A stretch of 32,220 bases of DNA from a virus, in IMG/VR virus record IMGVR_UViG_3300031706_000592, positions 1-32,220 of that record. One strand, given 5' to 3'. Below the pieces are notes generated by a model that saw only the letters and a list, made by a program, of their open reading frames with translations, did not search any database and had not been told where the DNA came from. The translations under genes and the position numbers were made by a program. Positions 1 to 8,673 of the stretch are shown piece by piece. Every line of letters begins with the position of its first letter. The stretch's first letter is position 1.

Positions 1-306
1 GTCTAAAGCTTCTTGAGAGAGGAACTGAGTTTGCGTAAACGCGGTATCCAAATCTTCTTCGGTTAGCTGACCGGGAATTACAAAATCAACTAGTCGTTGA
101 TCAGGTGAGGTTTCTCGGTATATGTAAACACGGTCATTAGCAGTAGATGCTGTTAGTTGTATCTGTGTGTTTGATAGCCAAACAAAAGATGTGTTTACGA
201 CATTGTTAATCTTTACTTTAACGTGTGATTGGGCAATGTAAGCGAAGGGTACTACAAATTGTGTTTGCCCACTAGAGGCTATGTATGCCACATAAGAGTA
301 AGCCAT
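1..306 (-). CDS. Tail fiber protein, N-terminal part (cut by window edge)
   Basis: This is the start of a T7 gp17-like tail fiber, and 102 codons are visible before the window ends. It begins MAYSYVAYIASSGQTQFVV and continues through VKVKINNVVNTSFVWLS, RVYIYRETSPDQRLVDF and LTEEDLDTAF to FLSQEALD. That is the pattern of the T7 tail-fiber N-terminal domain, which attaches the fiber to the tail tube. The start is fixed by AGGAGG about 6 nt upstream and by the terminator just before it. The receptor-binding C-terminal part lies outside the window. It follows the gp16-like gene, as in T7. Family assignment is confident; host specificity cannot be read from this part. Confidence 0.88.
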   Translation of the reverse strand, partial: MAYSYVAYIASSGQTQFVVPFAYIAQSHVKVKINNVVNTSFVWLSNTQIQLTASTANDRVYIYRETSPDQRLVDFVIPGQLTEEDLDTAFTQTQFLSQEALD

Positions 307-320
307 TAGGCCTCCTTTTA

Positions 321-349
321 AATATAAAAGAAACCCCTCGACTGAGGGG
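321..349 (-). terminator. Rho-independent terminator between gp16-like gene and tail fiber
   Basis: On the minus strand a perfect 6-bp stem CCCCTC/GAGGGG with loop AGTC (plus 334-349) is followed by TTTCTTTTATATT. It lies 11 bases after the stop of the gp16-like gene and ends just before the tail-fiber ribosome site. It should reduce or end virion-operon transcripts here, so the tail fiber depends on read-through or on a promoter not recognised here. Confidence 0.85.
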
Positions 350-359
350 CTTTAAGGTT

Positions 360-3300
360 TTAATCGTCTGAGGTTAGATCAGCTATTTTGAAGAGCGCCT
401 GATACGGAGCAAGCCTACGAAGCTTCTCTGCACCATCGTCCCTTTCGGGGTCTGATAGAGCATTTACGCCAGTTACTAAGTCAGTTCCCAGACCAAAGGT
501 AGGCCCGAATAGTTGACCCATTGTATTGTTAGCTTGGAAGCGTGAACCTCCTGCGCCAAGACCTGTAGATTTCTCTATAGCAGCGGCATACGGGCTTAGC
601 CAAGCTAATGCACCTGACCGATCAAGAACATCTCGCGTCCATTCTCCAGCAGAACGATCTCTAATCTCACCGTTACGAATCATATCTTTAGTGATAACTA
701 CCAGACCGCCTAATGCTAAAGCCATTCCCATAGAGGCAACGGCATCTGCATCCTTATAGTGGTGCATACGTTGTGCCGCAGGGGCTATCATTTTGTTCAT
801 GATAACGAACCCGTAGGTTTGGAACTGCATCAACATCTTAGCGACAGCACCATCCATTAGTAGAGGAGTGTCGCCAATTCCAGGCGTCATAATTCCACGA
901 TCAGCGGCTTGTCTCATTGACGATACAAAAGATGTGTAAGCCTCGCGTCCTTCTGAATACAACTTGTACTCAGCCTCCATAGCATCCCTAAGTTCGTCTA
1001 AGTCTGCATCTTTGATGTCACCATCTTTCAGCAGCTTCTTACCGTTTTCATATTCCTGACGGGAGGCTATATATTCCACTTCGTTATGGGTCTGCCACTT
1101 TTGTGCATCAAAGCTTTTTACACCACGATCATCAGAAATACCATACCGTTGAGACATCTTCTTGAACTGAGCAAGTTGATCAGGGCCGATACCTATCGTA
1201 GCTAGTTTCGCCCTAGTCAGGTCGTCTAACATACTTGGGTTATTGACAATCTCTACCAGCTTGTCTTGTTGGAAGATCATAGTCATAGCTTTCTGCTTTA
1301 CGTTCCAAGCAGCAAGACCAGATATGACGTTAACCTTCTCATTTAGACCAGCCGTAAGGCGGTCAACATTAGCTGTAACAGCTTGCTTCATGGTTCCTGT
1401 AGCGCCAATACCTATTCCCTGATTAAAACTATCAGAGCCTGACAGCTTCAAGTGTCGCGCTTGGTGAAGTAATCTTTCAGAAGCAACAGCTATCTTATGT
1501 ATTACATCGTCAGGAGCGTCCTTGAGAATAGCGGAAGAAGCTTTAAAGTACTTAGTAGCGTACACGCCAAATCCGTTAGTTAGGATCATGTTAGCCGCAT
1601 CGGTAAAGGAAGTAACAATAAACTCAGGGCCAAAGCGTGTGAAGTTATATTCCCTAGCCTTATTAGCTGCCCAAGTTAAACCGTCATCAACATTGTCAGG
1701 CATACCCGCACGACCATAAAGTCTTTCGAGTAAACCATCTACATCTTTTAGTGCTTTCCTTTTTTCATCCTTTAAGTGAGATGACTTCTTGTTGCGTCCT
1801 CTAAGGAACGCAATCTCTGCATCATACTCTTCAGATATAGCTTTTTTCATGTCACTAAGATCTAATGCAACGTCCTTACCAAAGACCTTACGAAGAGCGA
1901 TACGGGCCGATACTTCTTCCCATTGCTTGTCTAGAACCATGTGTAGGTCATTTCTAAGTATGCCTAGCTCATGGGCTTCTCTAGTCTGTTCGGGGGTCAT
2001 GCGAATAGTACGACTTTTACTACGACCACCTTCAAACATAGCCTCGGTTAAAACACCTTGAGGGGACTTGCTATTTTGCTGTAGGTTTCCGACTAGATCA
2101 TCAACTGTCTCGTTCATGTTCTTTGCGCCACCTGTTCTATTTAAACGAACAGCTTTCTTAGCTTCCTTCTTAGCCCTACGCCATGAACTCTTCATGTCCT
2201 TGTAGGCAGCACGGGACTCCTTAGTTAAGTCCCTAGTGGCCTTAATAGCATCCTCAGTTTTAGATACCGCCACTTCTAAGTTAGATACAACTTCTTGCTT
2301 CTTCTTAATGTCAGCTTCAGCTTTTCTTAGTTTAGTCCTAGCGGCTAAAGCCCGTTCCTTGTACTTAGCCATAGCAGGGGTGTTCACTTTAATTGAACGC
2401 CACATGTCATCTATAGCCACAGCATGGTTTATCTCAGCTTCAACAACTGCTTCTTGGGCTAATTTTATTGCTTGAGGATCTTGCTCTAGTGGGCCTTTAA
2501 CCTTCATTAACTTACGAAGTTTACCAGCGGCTGAATTAATGGCTCGTTGAGTAGGGCCGTTCTCTACAACAGCAAGTTGCTGAGCATACTCCTTCTCTAG
2601 CTTACCTCTTATCTCAGCCTGTGCTTCAGCCAACTCGGCTTGTGCTTTACTGCGTGTGGCTTTAATTAGATTAATACGCTCGTAGGTTGTCCTTACGACA
2701 TCCTTAGCTACCTTAACGGATAGGTTTTTAATCTTAGTAGTACTTTGCCTAATAATGGCAGCAGCTTCTACCATAGATTTCCTAGCAACCTTCTCCGCAT
2801 CAAGTGCAGCCTTTGCGGCTTGATCAATTTCTTCAAGAGCCTTCTCGTATTGATTACCAGACCAATCCTCTAGGATCTCACCTTTATAACGCTGACCTTC
2901 AGCTTTTGTTATAACCAGTTCTTGCCCTTGTACATCCTTAATTGTAACGTCTTCAAGACCTAGCTTAGCGTAGTCGTCAATAGACATACCATACTCTTCT
3001 ATGAAGTCTTCAGCGGGTTCAGACTGTAAGATCTTTATGAAGAAGTCCTTAGCTTTATAAGTGTCTTCACCGATTATCCTACTGTCCCATAGCTGGGCCA
3101 TGTGGTAGTCATTACCCATACGCATCTTGTCTGTAATCAAACCATGCTCAACCATAAGGTCTTCTAGACGACCATTACTGTGGTTGATCTTTCCTGCGTA
3201 GTCATCAACAGCACTTGTAATAAGCTTTGTGTTGTCAGCGCCCCATCGTGTTTCAAGCTTAGCTAGATCATCAGGACTTGTATAACCATGCAAAGATCTC

Positions 3301-4556
3301 ACCACAAGTTCATTGAACTCAGAAGGCTTTAGTAAGCCCATCTCAAAGTTCTCTGCTTGCCCTGTTGCACTTTGTCCCCAGTTAACTATACGAGTACCAT
3401 CTGAAGCTAACTGTTGTGCTACACGACCCTTTCCTGTCATAGCCTGGTTTAGATTAATGACTGTGTTCTCACCCTGTAGAAGAAGGGTATCGTACTCAGT
3501 CTTTATGGCGTTCTTAACTGTTTCGGCATTAAGAGTAACCTCACCCTCAGCAGCAGCTTTATTTATCCTGCCGCCTGTGTCCATAAGACGTTGAGTAACA
3601 TTTCGCGCAGTCTTAGCAGTCCAGTTAAAAGATCGACCAATAGGGGTAACCTTATCAATCCATCCTACAGTCTTGTTAAGGGCGTTAGCCACAACACCCC
3701 TATTACCGTCCATAACAGATTCGGTGCTATCAGACACTCTTTGAGCGCCCGCTGTGTCGTCACCTATACGACCACCACCTAGTTCTATATCGTCTGCCAG
3801 CAATGGTAACGGGCCTACGAAATCAGGATCATTTAAAGAGCCAAGTGGTGGTGTGGTTTCTGCTCTTACCGCATCATCTGCACCACGCCTTAACTTATCG
3901 ACTCCTTTCCTTCCTTTGTAACCACCAACTGCACCAAGTAGAACAGAACCTGCCAATACGTTAAGTACTGACTCGTCCATAGTTCTAAACTCTTGCATGT
4001 TGTGTAAGGCAACTTCTTGTGCCGCAACTACAGCACCACCCTTCATTGCATAGTTAGCCGCCGAAGCTAAGGCTTTACCTTTCTTAGCCTGACCAGCAAC
4101 AGGTATAAGCGTCATAACATCTAGCAGGGACAAGCCCATACCAAGCATCAGACCATAGCCGTTGCCGTTAATCATGTTATCCCTGTTCTTTATCTCAGAA
4201 CGAAAACGCCCTGCTCTGGCATTAAATTGATCAATGTTATCTACACTGTCAAACATGCCCTGCCTTATAAAGACATCTATGTCCGTTAGGTCTTCTTTGT
4301 TGTCTTGGTAGTGTTTAAATATATTAAAGTCAAGATCTTTTGGGCCATGACCTAGTTCTTTAGATGCCATATACATTCCACCAAACAAAGTCTCTTGTTG
4401 GTAGAACGATACGGCTGTTTCTAAAACTCCGGGACCTTCGTTTCCCATAGCCATAACATTGGGCTTAGGACTAAACGAGGACACTTCCATATCGACAGCT
4501 TGGACACGATTAAACGTATCCTCTTCTGCCGTTGTTGATGAACGAATTAAGTCCAT
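360..4556 (-). CDS. Internal virion protein, gp16-like (DNA ejection)
   Basis: This 1398-residue protein is in the position of T7 gp16, the largest ejection protein, between the gp15-like gene and the tail fiber. Known gp16 proteins leave the capsid with the genome and help form the channel across the host envelope. Residues about 130-210 hold hydrophobic Gly/Ala-rich stretches (YGLMLGMGLSLLDVMTLIPV, LAGSVLLGAVGGY). Residues about 560-830 are a long Lys/Glu/Ala-rich region that reads as coiled coil. A hydrophobic segment (ASMGMALALGGLVVITKDMI) lies near the C-terminus. I see no lytic transglycosylase motif near the N-terminus, where T7 gp16 has its murein hydrolase; a lysozyme domain is instead in the neighbouring gene. 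Function is assigned mainly from position, size and composition. Confidence 0.72.
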   Translation of the reverse strand: MDLIRSSTTAEEDTFNRVQAVDMEVSSFSPKPNVMAMGNEGPGVLETAVSFYQQETLFGGMYMASKELGHGPKDLDFNIFKHYQDNKEDLTDIDVFIRQGMFDSVDNIDQFNARAGRFRSEIKNRDNMINGNGYGLMLGMGLSLLDVMTLIPVAGQAKKGKALASAANYAMKGGAVVAAQEVALHNMQEFRTMDESVLNVLAGSVLLGAVGGYKGRKGVDKLRRGADDAVRAETTPPLGSLNDPDFVGPLPLLADDIELGGGRIGDDTAGAQRVSDSTESVMDGNRGVVANALNKTVGWIDKVTPIGRSFNWTAKTARNVTQRLMDTGGRINKAAAEGEVTLNAETVKNAIKTEYDTLLLQGENTVINLNQAMTGKGRVAQQLASDGTRIVNWGQSATGQAENFEMGLLKPSEFNELVVRSLHGYTSPDDLAKLETRWGADNTKLITSAVDDYAGKINHSNGRLEDLMVEHGLITDKMRMGNDYHMAQLWDSRIIGEDTYKAKDFFIKILQSEPAEDFIEEYGMSIDDYAKLGLEDVTIKDVQGQELVITKAEGQRYKGEILEDWSGNQYEKALEEIDQAAKAALDAEKVARKSMVEAAAIIRQSTTKIKNLSVKVAKDVVRTTYERINLIKATRSKAQAELAEAQAEIRGKLEKEYAQQLAVVENGPTQRAINSAAGKLRKLMKVKGPLEQDPQAIKLAQEAVVEAEINHAVAIDDMWRSIKVNTPAMAKYKERALAARTKLRKAEADIKKKQEVVSNLEVAVSKTEDAIKATRDLTKESRAAYKDMKSSWRRAKKEAKKAVRLNRTGGAKNMNETVDDLVGNLQQNSKSPQGVLTEAMFEGGRSKSRTIRMTPEQTREAHELGILRNDLHMVLDKQWEEVSARIALRKVFGKDVALDLSDMKKAISEEYDAEIAFLRGRNKKSSHLKDEKRKALKDVDGLLERLYGRAGMPDNVDDGLTWAANKAREYNFTRFGPEFIVTSFTDAANMILTNGFGVYATKYFKASSAILKDAPDDVIHKIAVASERLLHQARHLKLSGSDSFNQGIGIGATGTMKQAVTANVDRLTAGLNEKVNVISGLAAWNVKQKAMTMIFQQDKLVEIVNNPSMLDDLTRAKLATIGIGPDQLAQFKKMSQRYGISDDRGVKSFDAQKWQTHNEVEYIASRQEYENGKKLLKDGDIKDADLDELRDAMEAEYKLYSEGREAYTSFVSSMRQAADRGIMTPGIGDTPLLMDGAVAKMLMQFQTYGFVIMNKMIAPAAQRMHHYKDADAVASMGMALALGGLVVITKDMIRNGEIRDRSAGEWTRDVLDRSGALAWLSPYAAAIEKSTGLGAGGSRFQANNTMGQLFGPTFGLGTDLVTGVNALSDPERDDGAEKLRRLAPYQALFKIADLTSDD

Positions 4557-4568
4557 AAATCACCTTTG

Positions 4569-7500
4569 TTAAACTTTTGCCTTTGACTTGTCTATAGATT
4601 CCTGTGAGGCGGCATACTTAGCAGCAAACTTAGCAGGTAACACAGTAGCCATGTAGGCAAGGTAAGAGGGCATACCATGCTCTCGGTTAGCTCCAACGAA
4701 TGTTAGGGCCTCTTCATACCTACGGTTATATAAGCCAAGCATACGAGTTCTGTTAGATTTAAATAAGATCTCATTTACCGCTTCTTCCATTAAGCCAGCC
4801 TTTAAGTAACCAACTAGTTTTTCACCTATTAATTTAGGCGAGTTGTATGCCATAGATACTAAAGCGAGACGTTGTTGGTGGTTAAGATCTACACCTTTAA
4901 GGCGGCTATCAATTACAGATTCGGCCTCTCCAACAGCAGCATCAAATAACTTACGGCCTTGAGCCTCAGTAATTTCAATGTCACCAGAGTGAACGGAATC
5001 AAAGTAATCAGAACCAACTTGCAGTGTCTCCATGAATAAGTCTTTATGACCTACTGAATCCATGTTGTATCCATAACCAACAGTACGAAAACCTAATCCG
5101 TTGGGGGACTTCTTAACGCCATCCCAGTATGATCCTGACCTCCAAGCTTCTGCCTCGGCAATCATCTCAAACCTTTGTTCTGTGTATTCGGGATCTGATG
5201 TAGTACCCATATGATCTTTTATTCCTTTGTATGCATCTTGAATAAACCAGGATATGTCCTCAGCCGTTTCAAATAACTTATTAGTGTCAATTGAGTCTGG
5301 TGCAAATCCAGCTTGTAGTGGTTTGGTCAGTCCTATTAATGGACTTATCTTTCCGTCTACTTTTAGTTTGTTAATAACATTTTCTTGTAGAAGTGTAGTT
5401 TGCTTAGCATCACTCTGTGAGTTAACAGAACTACCTTGGAAGTTTTGATAAGGACTTTCCATTTGATTAACTTTAGGCTTAGGCATTCGAGGATCGATAT
5501 GACCACCTTCAGCCATTTCGTTTATCTCTTTATCTGTATAAGTGTTCTTAGGAACATCGTCATTAGCCATATGAGGGTAAACACCGATCTTATAACCTAT
5601 CGCTAGTACCGATCCGCTTTTCTTTTCAGCGGGGTCAGTTCCATTAGGGTATAGAGCAATCAAATGCATAGAAGGGGCAAGGTCGCCTTTAATAGCTTCT
5701 AGAGCAGCAGTATCAACTACAACGTCACCTGTGAACTGAATAGGCGCACTAGTTGTTGTGTTGTTAGCACCCGCAGTTGGCCTAGATAAGTCACCAACTT
5801 GAGACAACTTTTCTTCGGTAGTTAAAGAACCTGCATGTCCAAAGTCATAAACTTCATTTATACCTAAAATAATATCTTCTGGCTGTTGTGTAACTGAGTT
5901 AACTTTAGTAACAGTAAACGTACCAGACTTATTATTATTAGATCTAAAACCTGTTTCTCCTTCACCACCAAACGCAGCCATTTCCCCTATCTGGGTTGTT
6001 GCGTTATCCATATTATCGGAAGCATTAACAACCTTAGTGGGGTCTAACGGATTAACCTGATTGTTTTGATCGGACATTTGAGAGCCAACAGTTAACGGCT
6101 CAGTAGACTCAGGAATCTGAGACTGCGTACCTTTCATAACTAAGGTGTACTGACCTTTGCTTGTTCGTTGTTGGGTTAGGTTAGGCATCATAGTTGCCCA
6201 AACAGCTTTGGCTATTTCATCTGGGTCAGAAGATCCCATTCCTGTTACTTGATTAGAAAGCGATAAGGCTCTATGAGTAGCCATGAACTGCTTAGCAACA
6301 GGGCCGATAGAAGAAATGTAAAGATTATGTTCATCCAATCCGCTTACATTTAAATAGTCAGCGATAGATTCCCTAAAGTCATTGTCGTCTGTGAATGTCA
6401 GAAAAGAACCATCAGCCATTATGGCTTTAAATACATCAGTATCATTTGTAACTGGAACCCCAGTTTCTTCTTGATAGTAAGCAGCCGTCTGTGCTGCAAC
6501 TGCCACATTAGCCTCGCTGTTTACCAAAGCGTCAGCTAGGTCAGACTCACTATTAATAGTATTGAAATCAATTCGATCTTCTTTAATAGCGGCAAACATA
6601 GCTATAGCATTTGGATTGTCTGATAAAATTGTGTCAGACATTGTGCTATCAGTTTCATCCATCTTACGAAGAAGGTCGGAACCTCTTTTCATCATTACAG
6701 GGTCTTTACCAGTTATCATTCCGCTAATTGCGGATCTAACCTTTGGTGATATAGATCCCATTTTATTATGGTGGTTATTAAGAATACCCGTAACAGCGGT
6801 AGACGCTTGTGCAAACTCTTCATCTGATAGTTCAGGATTAAGAAAGTTCGTAGCAGGTACACTAAGTAACTTGTCTAACTGTTTTTGATTGTAATCGGTT
6901 GTCTTTACGGACGACATATTACCCATAGATAATGCAAACCATCTTTCGTCTTCGGCTTTTAAAATACCAAGTGCTTTAGTTTTGTCACTAAGAGCCTTAA
7001 TGATTTGATTGGTACTTTTCTCGTCACCAAACCTATTAGTAAACTGTATTTGTTCTTGAACTAGCTCAGCTAAATCAGCATCACTATCGAGGCTATACGT
7101 TAAACCATTAATTTTAGTTACCAAATCATTCGCAGACTGAACAGACTTTTGAGTTTGTTGTGCCTGGAATTCTTCAAAACCTTTTTGTAACATTTCCGCA
7201 GAAGCAAAAGCGTATTGATCAGCAAAAGTTTTGTATTCATCACCAACCTTTATTACCTTAGCTTCAGATATAAATCTTGAAAATTGCGTCCACTTTCCAT
7301 TTGCATGGGCTGACTCTTTATACATTCCAAGTATAGTGGCTGATATTTCAGAGTCCTTCATGGTTGGGTTAATGCCTTTCAACCGCTCAAAGTCCCCTGC
7401 AAAGGAAGTAACATCTATTGGCGTACCACGATTAATAAGGTCAGACGACATATCCGTTACTAACTGAGTCCGTAACTGTGCGCCACGATCTTCAGAGGCA

Positions 7501-8108
7501 GCAGATATATAGGGAAGTATTTTAGCTTCGTATGCGTTTTTAATCTGTTGATCTAATAGTTCATCACCTGTTCCATCACCAAAGTTAGCCATGAAATGTT
7601 CATCAGCTTTTTTAGCTAGACTAGAACCATCTGAAACATCATGCATACGAAGAATGTTTTCTTCAAAACCTTGCATTAACGCACCAACTGATTTGGCACG
7701 AACACCTACATCCACAGCAGCTTGAAGTGCAGCGGCTTCTTGCTCAGCCGTTCTTTCAGCTTTACGCTTTTGGTAATTAGCCTCTGCTTTCTCGTCAGCC
7801 GCGACAGCCCTTCGTTCACGCTGAGCCTCACTAGCAACCCTTAGATTCTCAGCACGTTCTACTTGTAGTAGGTTAGAATCAGCCTCCACTACGGCATTAA
7901 AAAAGCCACTCATTGCCTTTCCCATGTTACCTATGGCATTTGATTGGGCAACTCCTGCACTCATGATAGCGCGACTATCTTGAAGAGGCAGTTCTTGTTT
8001 TTGTATCTGTACTTTAGTTGTAGCACCCGCACTAGTTTGTAGCTTATTACTGCTACGTCCAGATCGGCTAGTGCGTGAACCAGAACCAGCGTTTGATAAT
8101 TCGGGCAT
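4569..8108 (-). CDS. Internal virion protein, gp15-like, with C-terminal lysozyme domain
   Basis: This 1179-residue protein occupies the T7 gp15 slot. The N-terminal 150 residues are Ser/Gln/Ala-rich and partly helical. Most of the rest has no recognisable domain. Residues about 980-1140 resemble a GH24 (T4/P22-type) lysozyme: E987, then D996 after eight residues, then T1009 in FRTVGYGYNMD, followed by the helical part with LNHQQRLALVSMAYN. The Glu-x8-Asp spacing is the family spacing. The Asp-to-Thr gap is about seven residues longer than usual because of an insertion at KKSPNGLG. It probably cuts peptidoglycan locally during genome entry. AAGGAGG six bases before ATG supports this start. 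It sits 14 bases after the gp14-like gene. Confidence 0.75.
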   Translation of the reverse strand: MPELSNAGSGSRTSRSGRSSNKLQTSAGATTKVQIQKQELPLQDSRAIMSAGVAQSNAIGNMGKAMSGFFNAVVEADSNLLQVERAENLRVASEAQRERRAVAADEKAEANYQKRKAERTAEQEAAALQAAVDVGVRAKSVGALMQGFEENILRMHDVSDGSSLAKKADEHFMANFGDGTGDELLDQQIKNAYEAKILPYISAASEDRGAQLRTQLVTDMSSDLINRGTPIDVTSFAGDFERLKGINPTMKDSEISATILGMYKESAHANGKWTQFSRFISEAKVIKVGDEYKTFADQYAFASAEMLQKGFEEFQAQQTQKSVQSANDLVTKINGLTYSLDSDADLAELVQEQIQFTNRFGDEKSTNQIIKALSDKTKALGILKAEDERWFALSMGNMSSVKTTDYNQKQLDKLLSVPATNFLNPELSDEEFAQASTAVTGILNNHHNKMGSISPKVRSAISGMITGKDPVMMKRGSDLLRKMDETDSTMSDTILSDNPNAIAMFAAIKEDRIDFNTINSESDLADALVNSEANVAVAAQTAAYYQEETGVPVTNDTDVFKAIMADGSFLTFTDDNDFRESIADYLNVSGLDEHNLYISSIGPVAKQFMATHRALSLSNQVTGMGSSDPDEIAKAVWATMMPNLTQQRTSKGQYTLVMKGTQSQIPESTEPLTVGSQMSDQNNQVNPLDPTKVVNASDNMDNATTQIGEMAAFGGEGETGFRSNNNKSGTFTVTKVNSVTQQPEDIILGINEVYDFGHAGSLTTEEKLSQVGDLSRPTAGANNTTTSAPIQFTGDVVVDTAALEAIKGDLAPSMHLIALYPNGTDPAEKKSGSVLAIGYKIGVYPHMANDDVPKNTYTDKEINEMAEGGHIDPRMPKPKVNQMESPYQNFQGSSVNSQSDAKQTTLLQENVINKLKVDGKISPLIGLTKPLQAGFAPDSIDTNKLFETAEDISWFIQDAYKGIKDHMGTTSDPEYTEQRFEMIAEAEAWRSGSYWDGVKKSPNGLGFRTVGYGYNMDSVGHKDLFMETLQVGSDYFDSVHSGDIEITEAQGRKLFDAAVGEAESVIDSRLKGVDLNHQQRLALVSMAYNSPKLIGEKLVGYLKAGLMEEAVNEILFKSNRTRMLGLYNRRYEEALTFVGANREHGMPSYLAYMATVLPAKFAAKYAASQESIDKSKAKV

Positions 8109-8122
8109 CTACAGCCTCCTTG

Positions 8123-8671
8123 TTAGGTTCTTTTATAACCGTTAAGTCTAAGTTGATAATCTCGCTCGTTGGTCTTGTAACCACTATAAGAAGAACCAGC
8201 GTTTGTTATAGATCCGATAGCATTTGCATTGGCGTTAGCCACTGCGGCAGCACCTTGACTATAAGCCAGTGTTGTCTGATTTAGATAACCTTGCTGTCCT
8301 GCCCTTTTAGCGGATTGCAGAGATTCAATTTGATTAATTCTACTTTGCTCTATGCGGCTTATATCCATACCTTTTGTATATGATTGATCAATTAGTAGTG
8401 CCGTTGAGGAAGAAGAAGAAGACCCCATTTCACCTAGCATTACAGACAGTGTGCCTAACTCTCTGTTAGCTAAACGCACACGGTCAGATACTTCAGTGTC
8501 ATAGAGATCATTAGATTCACGTTGTAACCTAGTGTTTTCCTTCTGTACTAATGCAAAGTTACTTGCTTCCGCTTCATAGGCACGTTCAGTAGATTGTTTA
8601 GCCACCTTAGCCTGTTGGGAAGCGGCTGCTACCCCAGCTACTGCTGAGGCGACAATTGCTGTTACGCACAT
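8123..8671 (-). CDS. Internal virion protein, gp14-like
   Basis: This 182-residue protein begins MCVTAIVASAVAGVAAASQQ, a short hydrophobic Ala-rich N-terminus. A helical Glu/Arg/Gln-rich middle and an Asn/Ala-rich C-terminus with ANANANAIG follow. This composition and the slot after tail tubular protein B match T7 gp14, the first ejection protein, which inserts in the outer membrane. The frame is open upstream to 8734, but AGGAG lies five bases before the ATG at 8671, and this start is four bases from the upstream stop. The next gene begins 14 bases after its stop. Direct sequence similarity to gp14 is weak by eye, so position carries much of the assignment. Confidence 0.72.
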   Translation of the reverse strand: MCVTAIVASAVAGVAAASQQAKVAKQSTERAYEAEASNFALVQKENTRLQRESNDLYDTEVSDRVRLANRELGTLSVMLGEMGSSSSSSTALLIDQSYTKGMDISRIEQSRINQIESLQSAKRAGQQGYLNQTTLAYSQGAAAVANANANAIGSITNAGSSYSGYKTNERDYQLRLNGYKRT

Positions 8672-8673
8672 AT

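Noticed and set aside
526-4000. Several plus-strand ORFs of 60-110 codons across the gp16-like and gp15-like genes
   Set aside because: All are antisense to long conserved reading frames and lack a coherent operon or ribosome sites; no credible plus-strand gene was found anywhere in the window.
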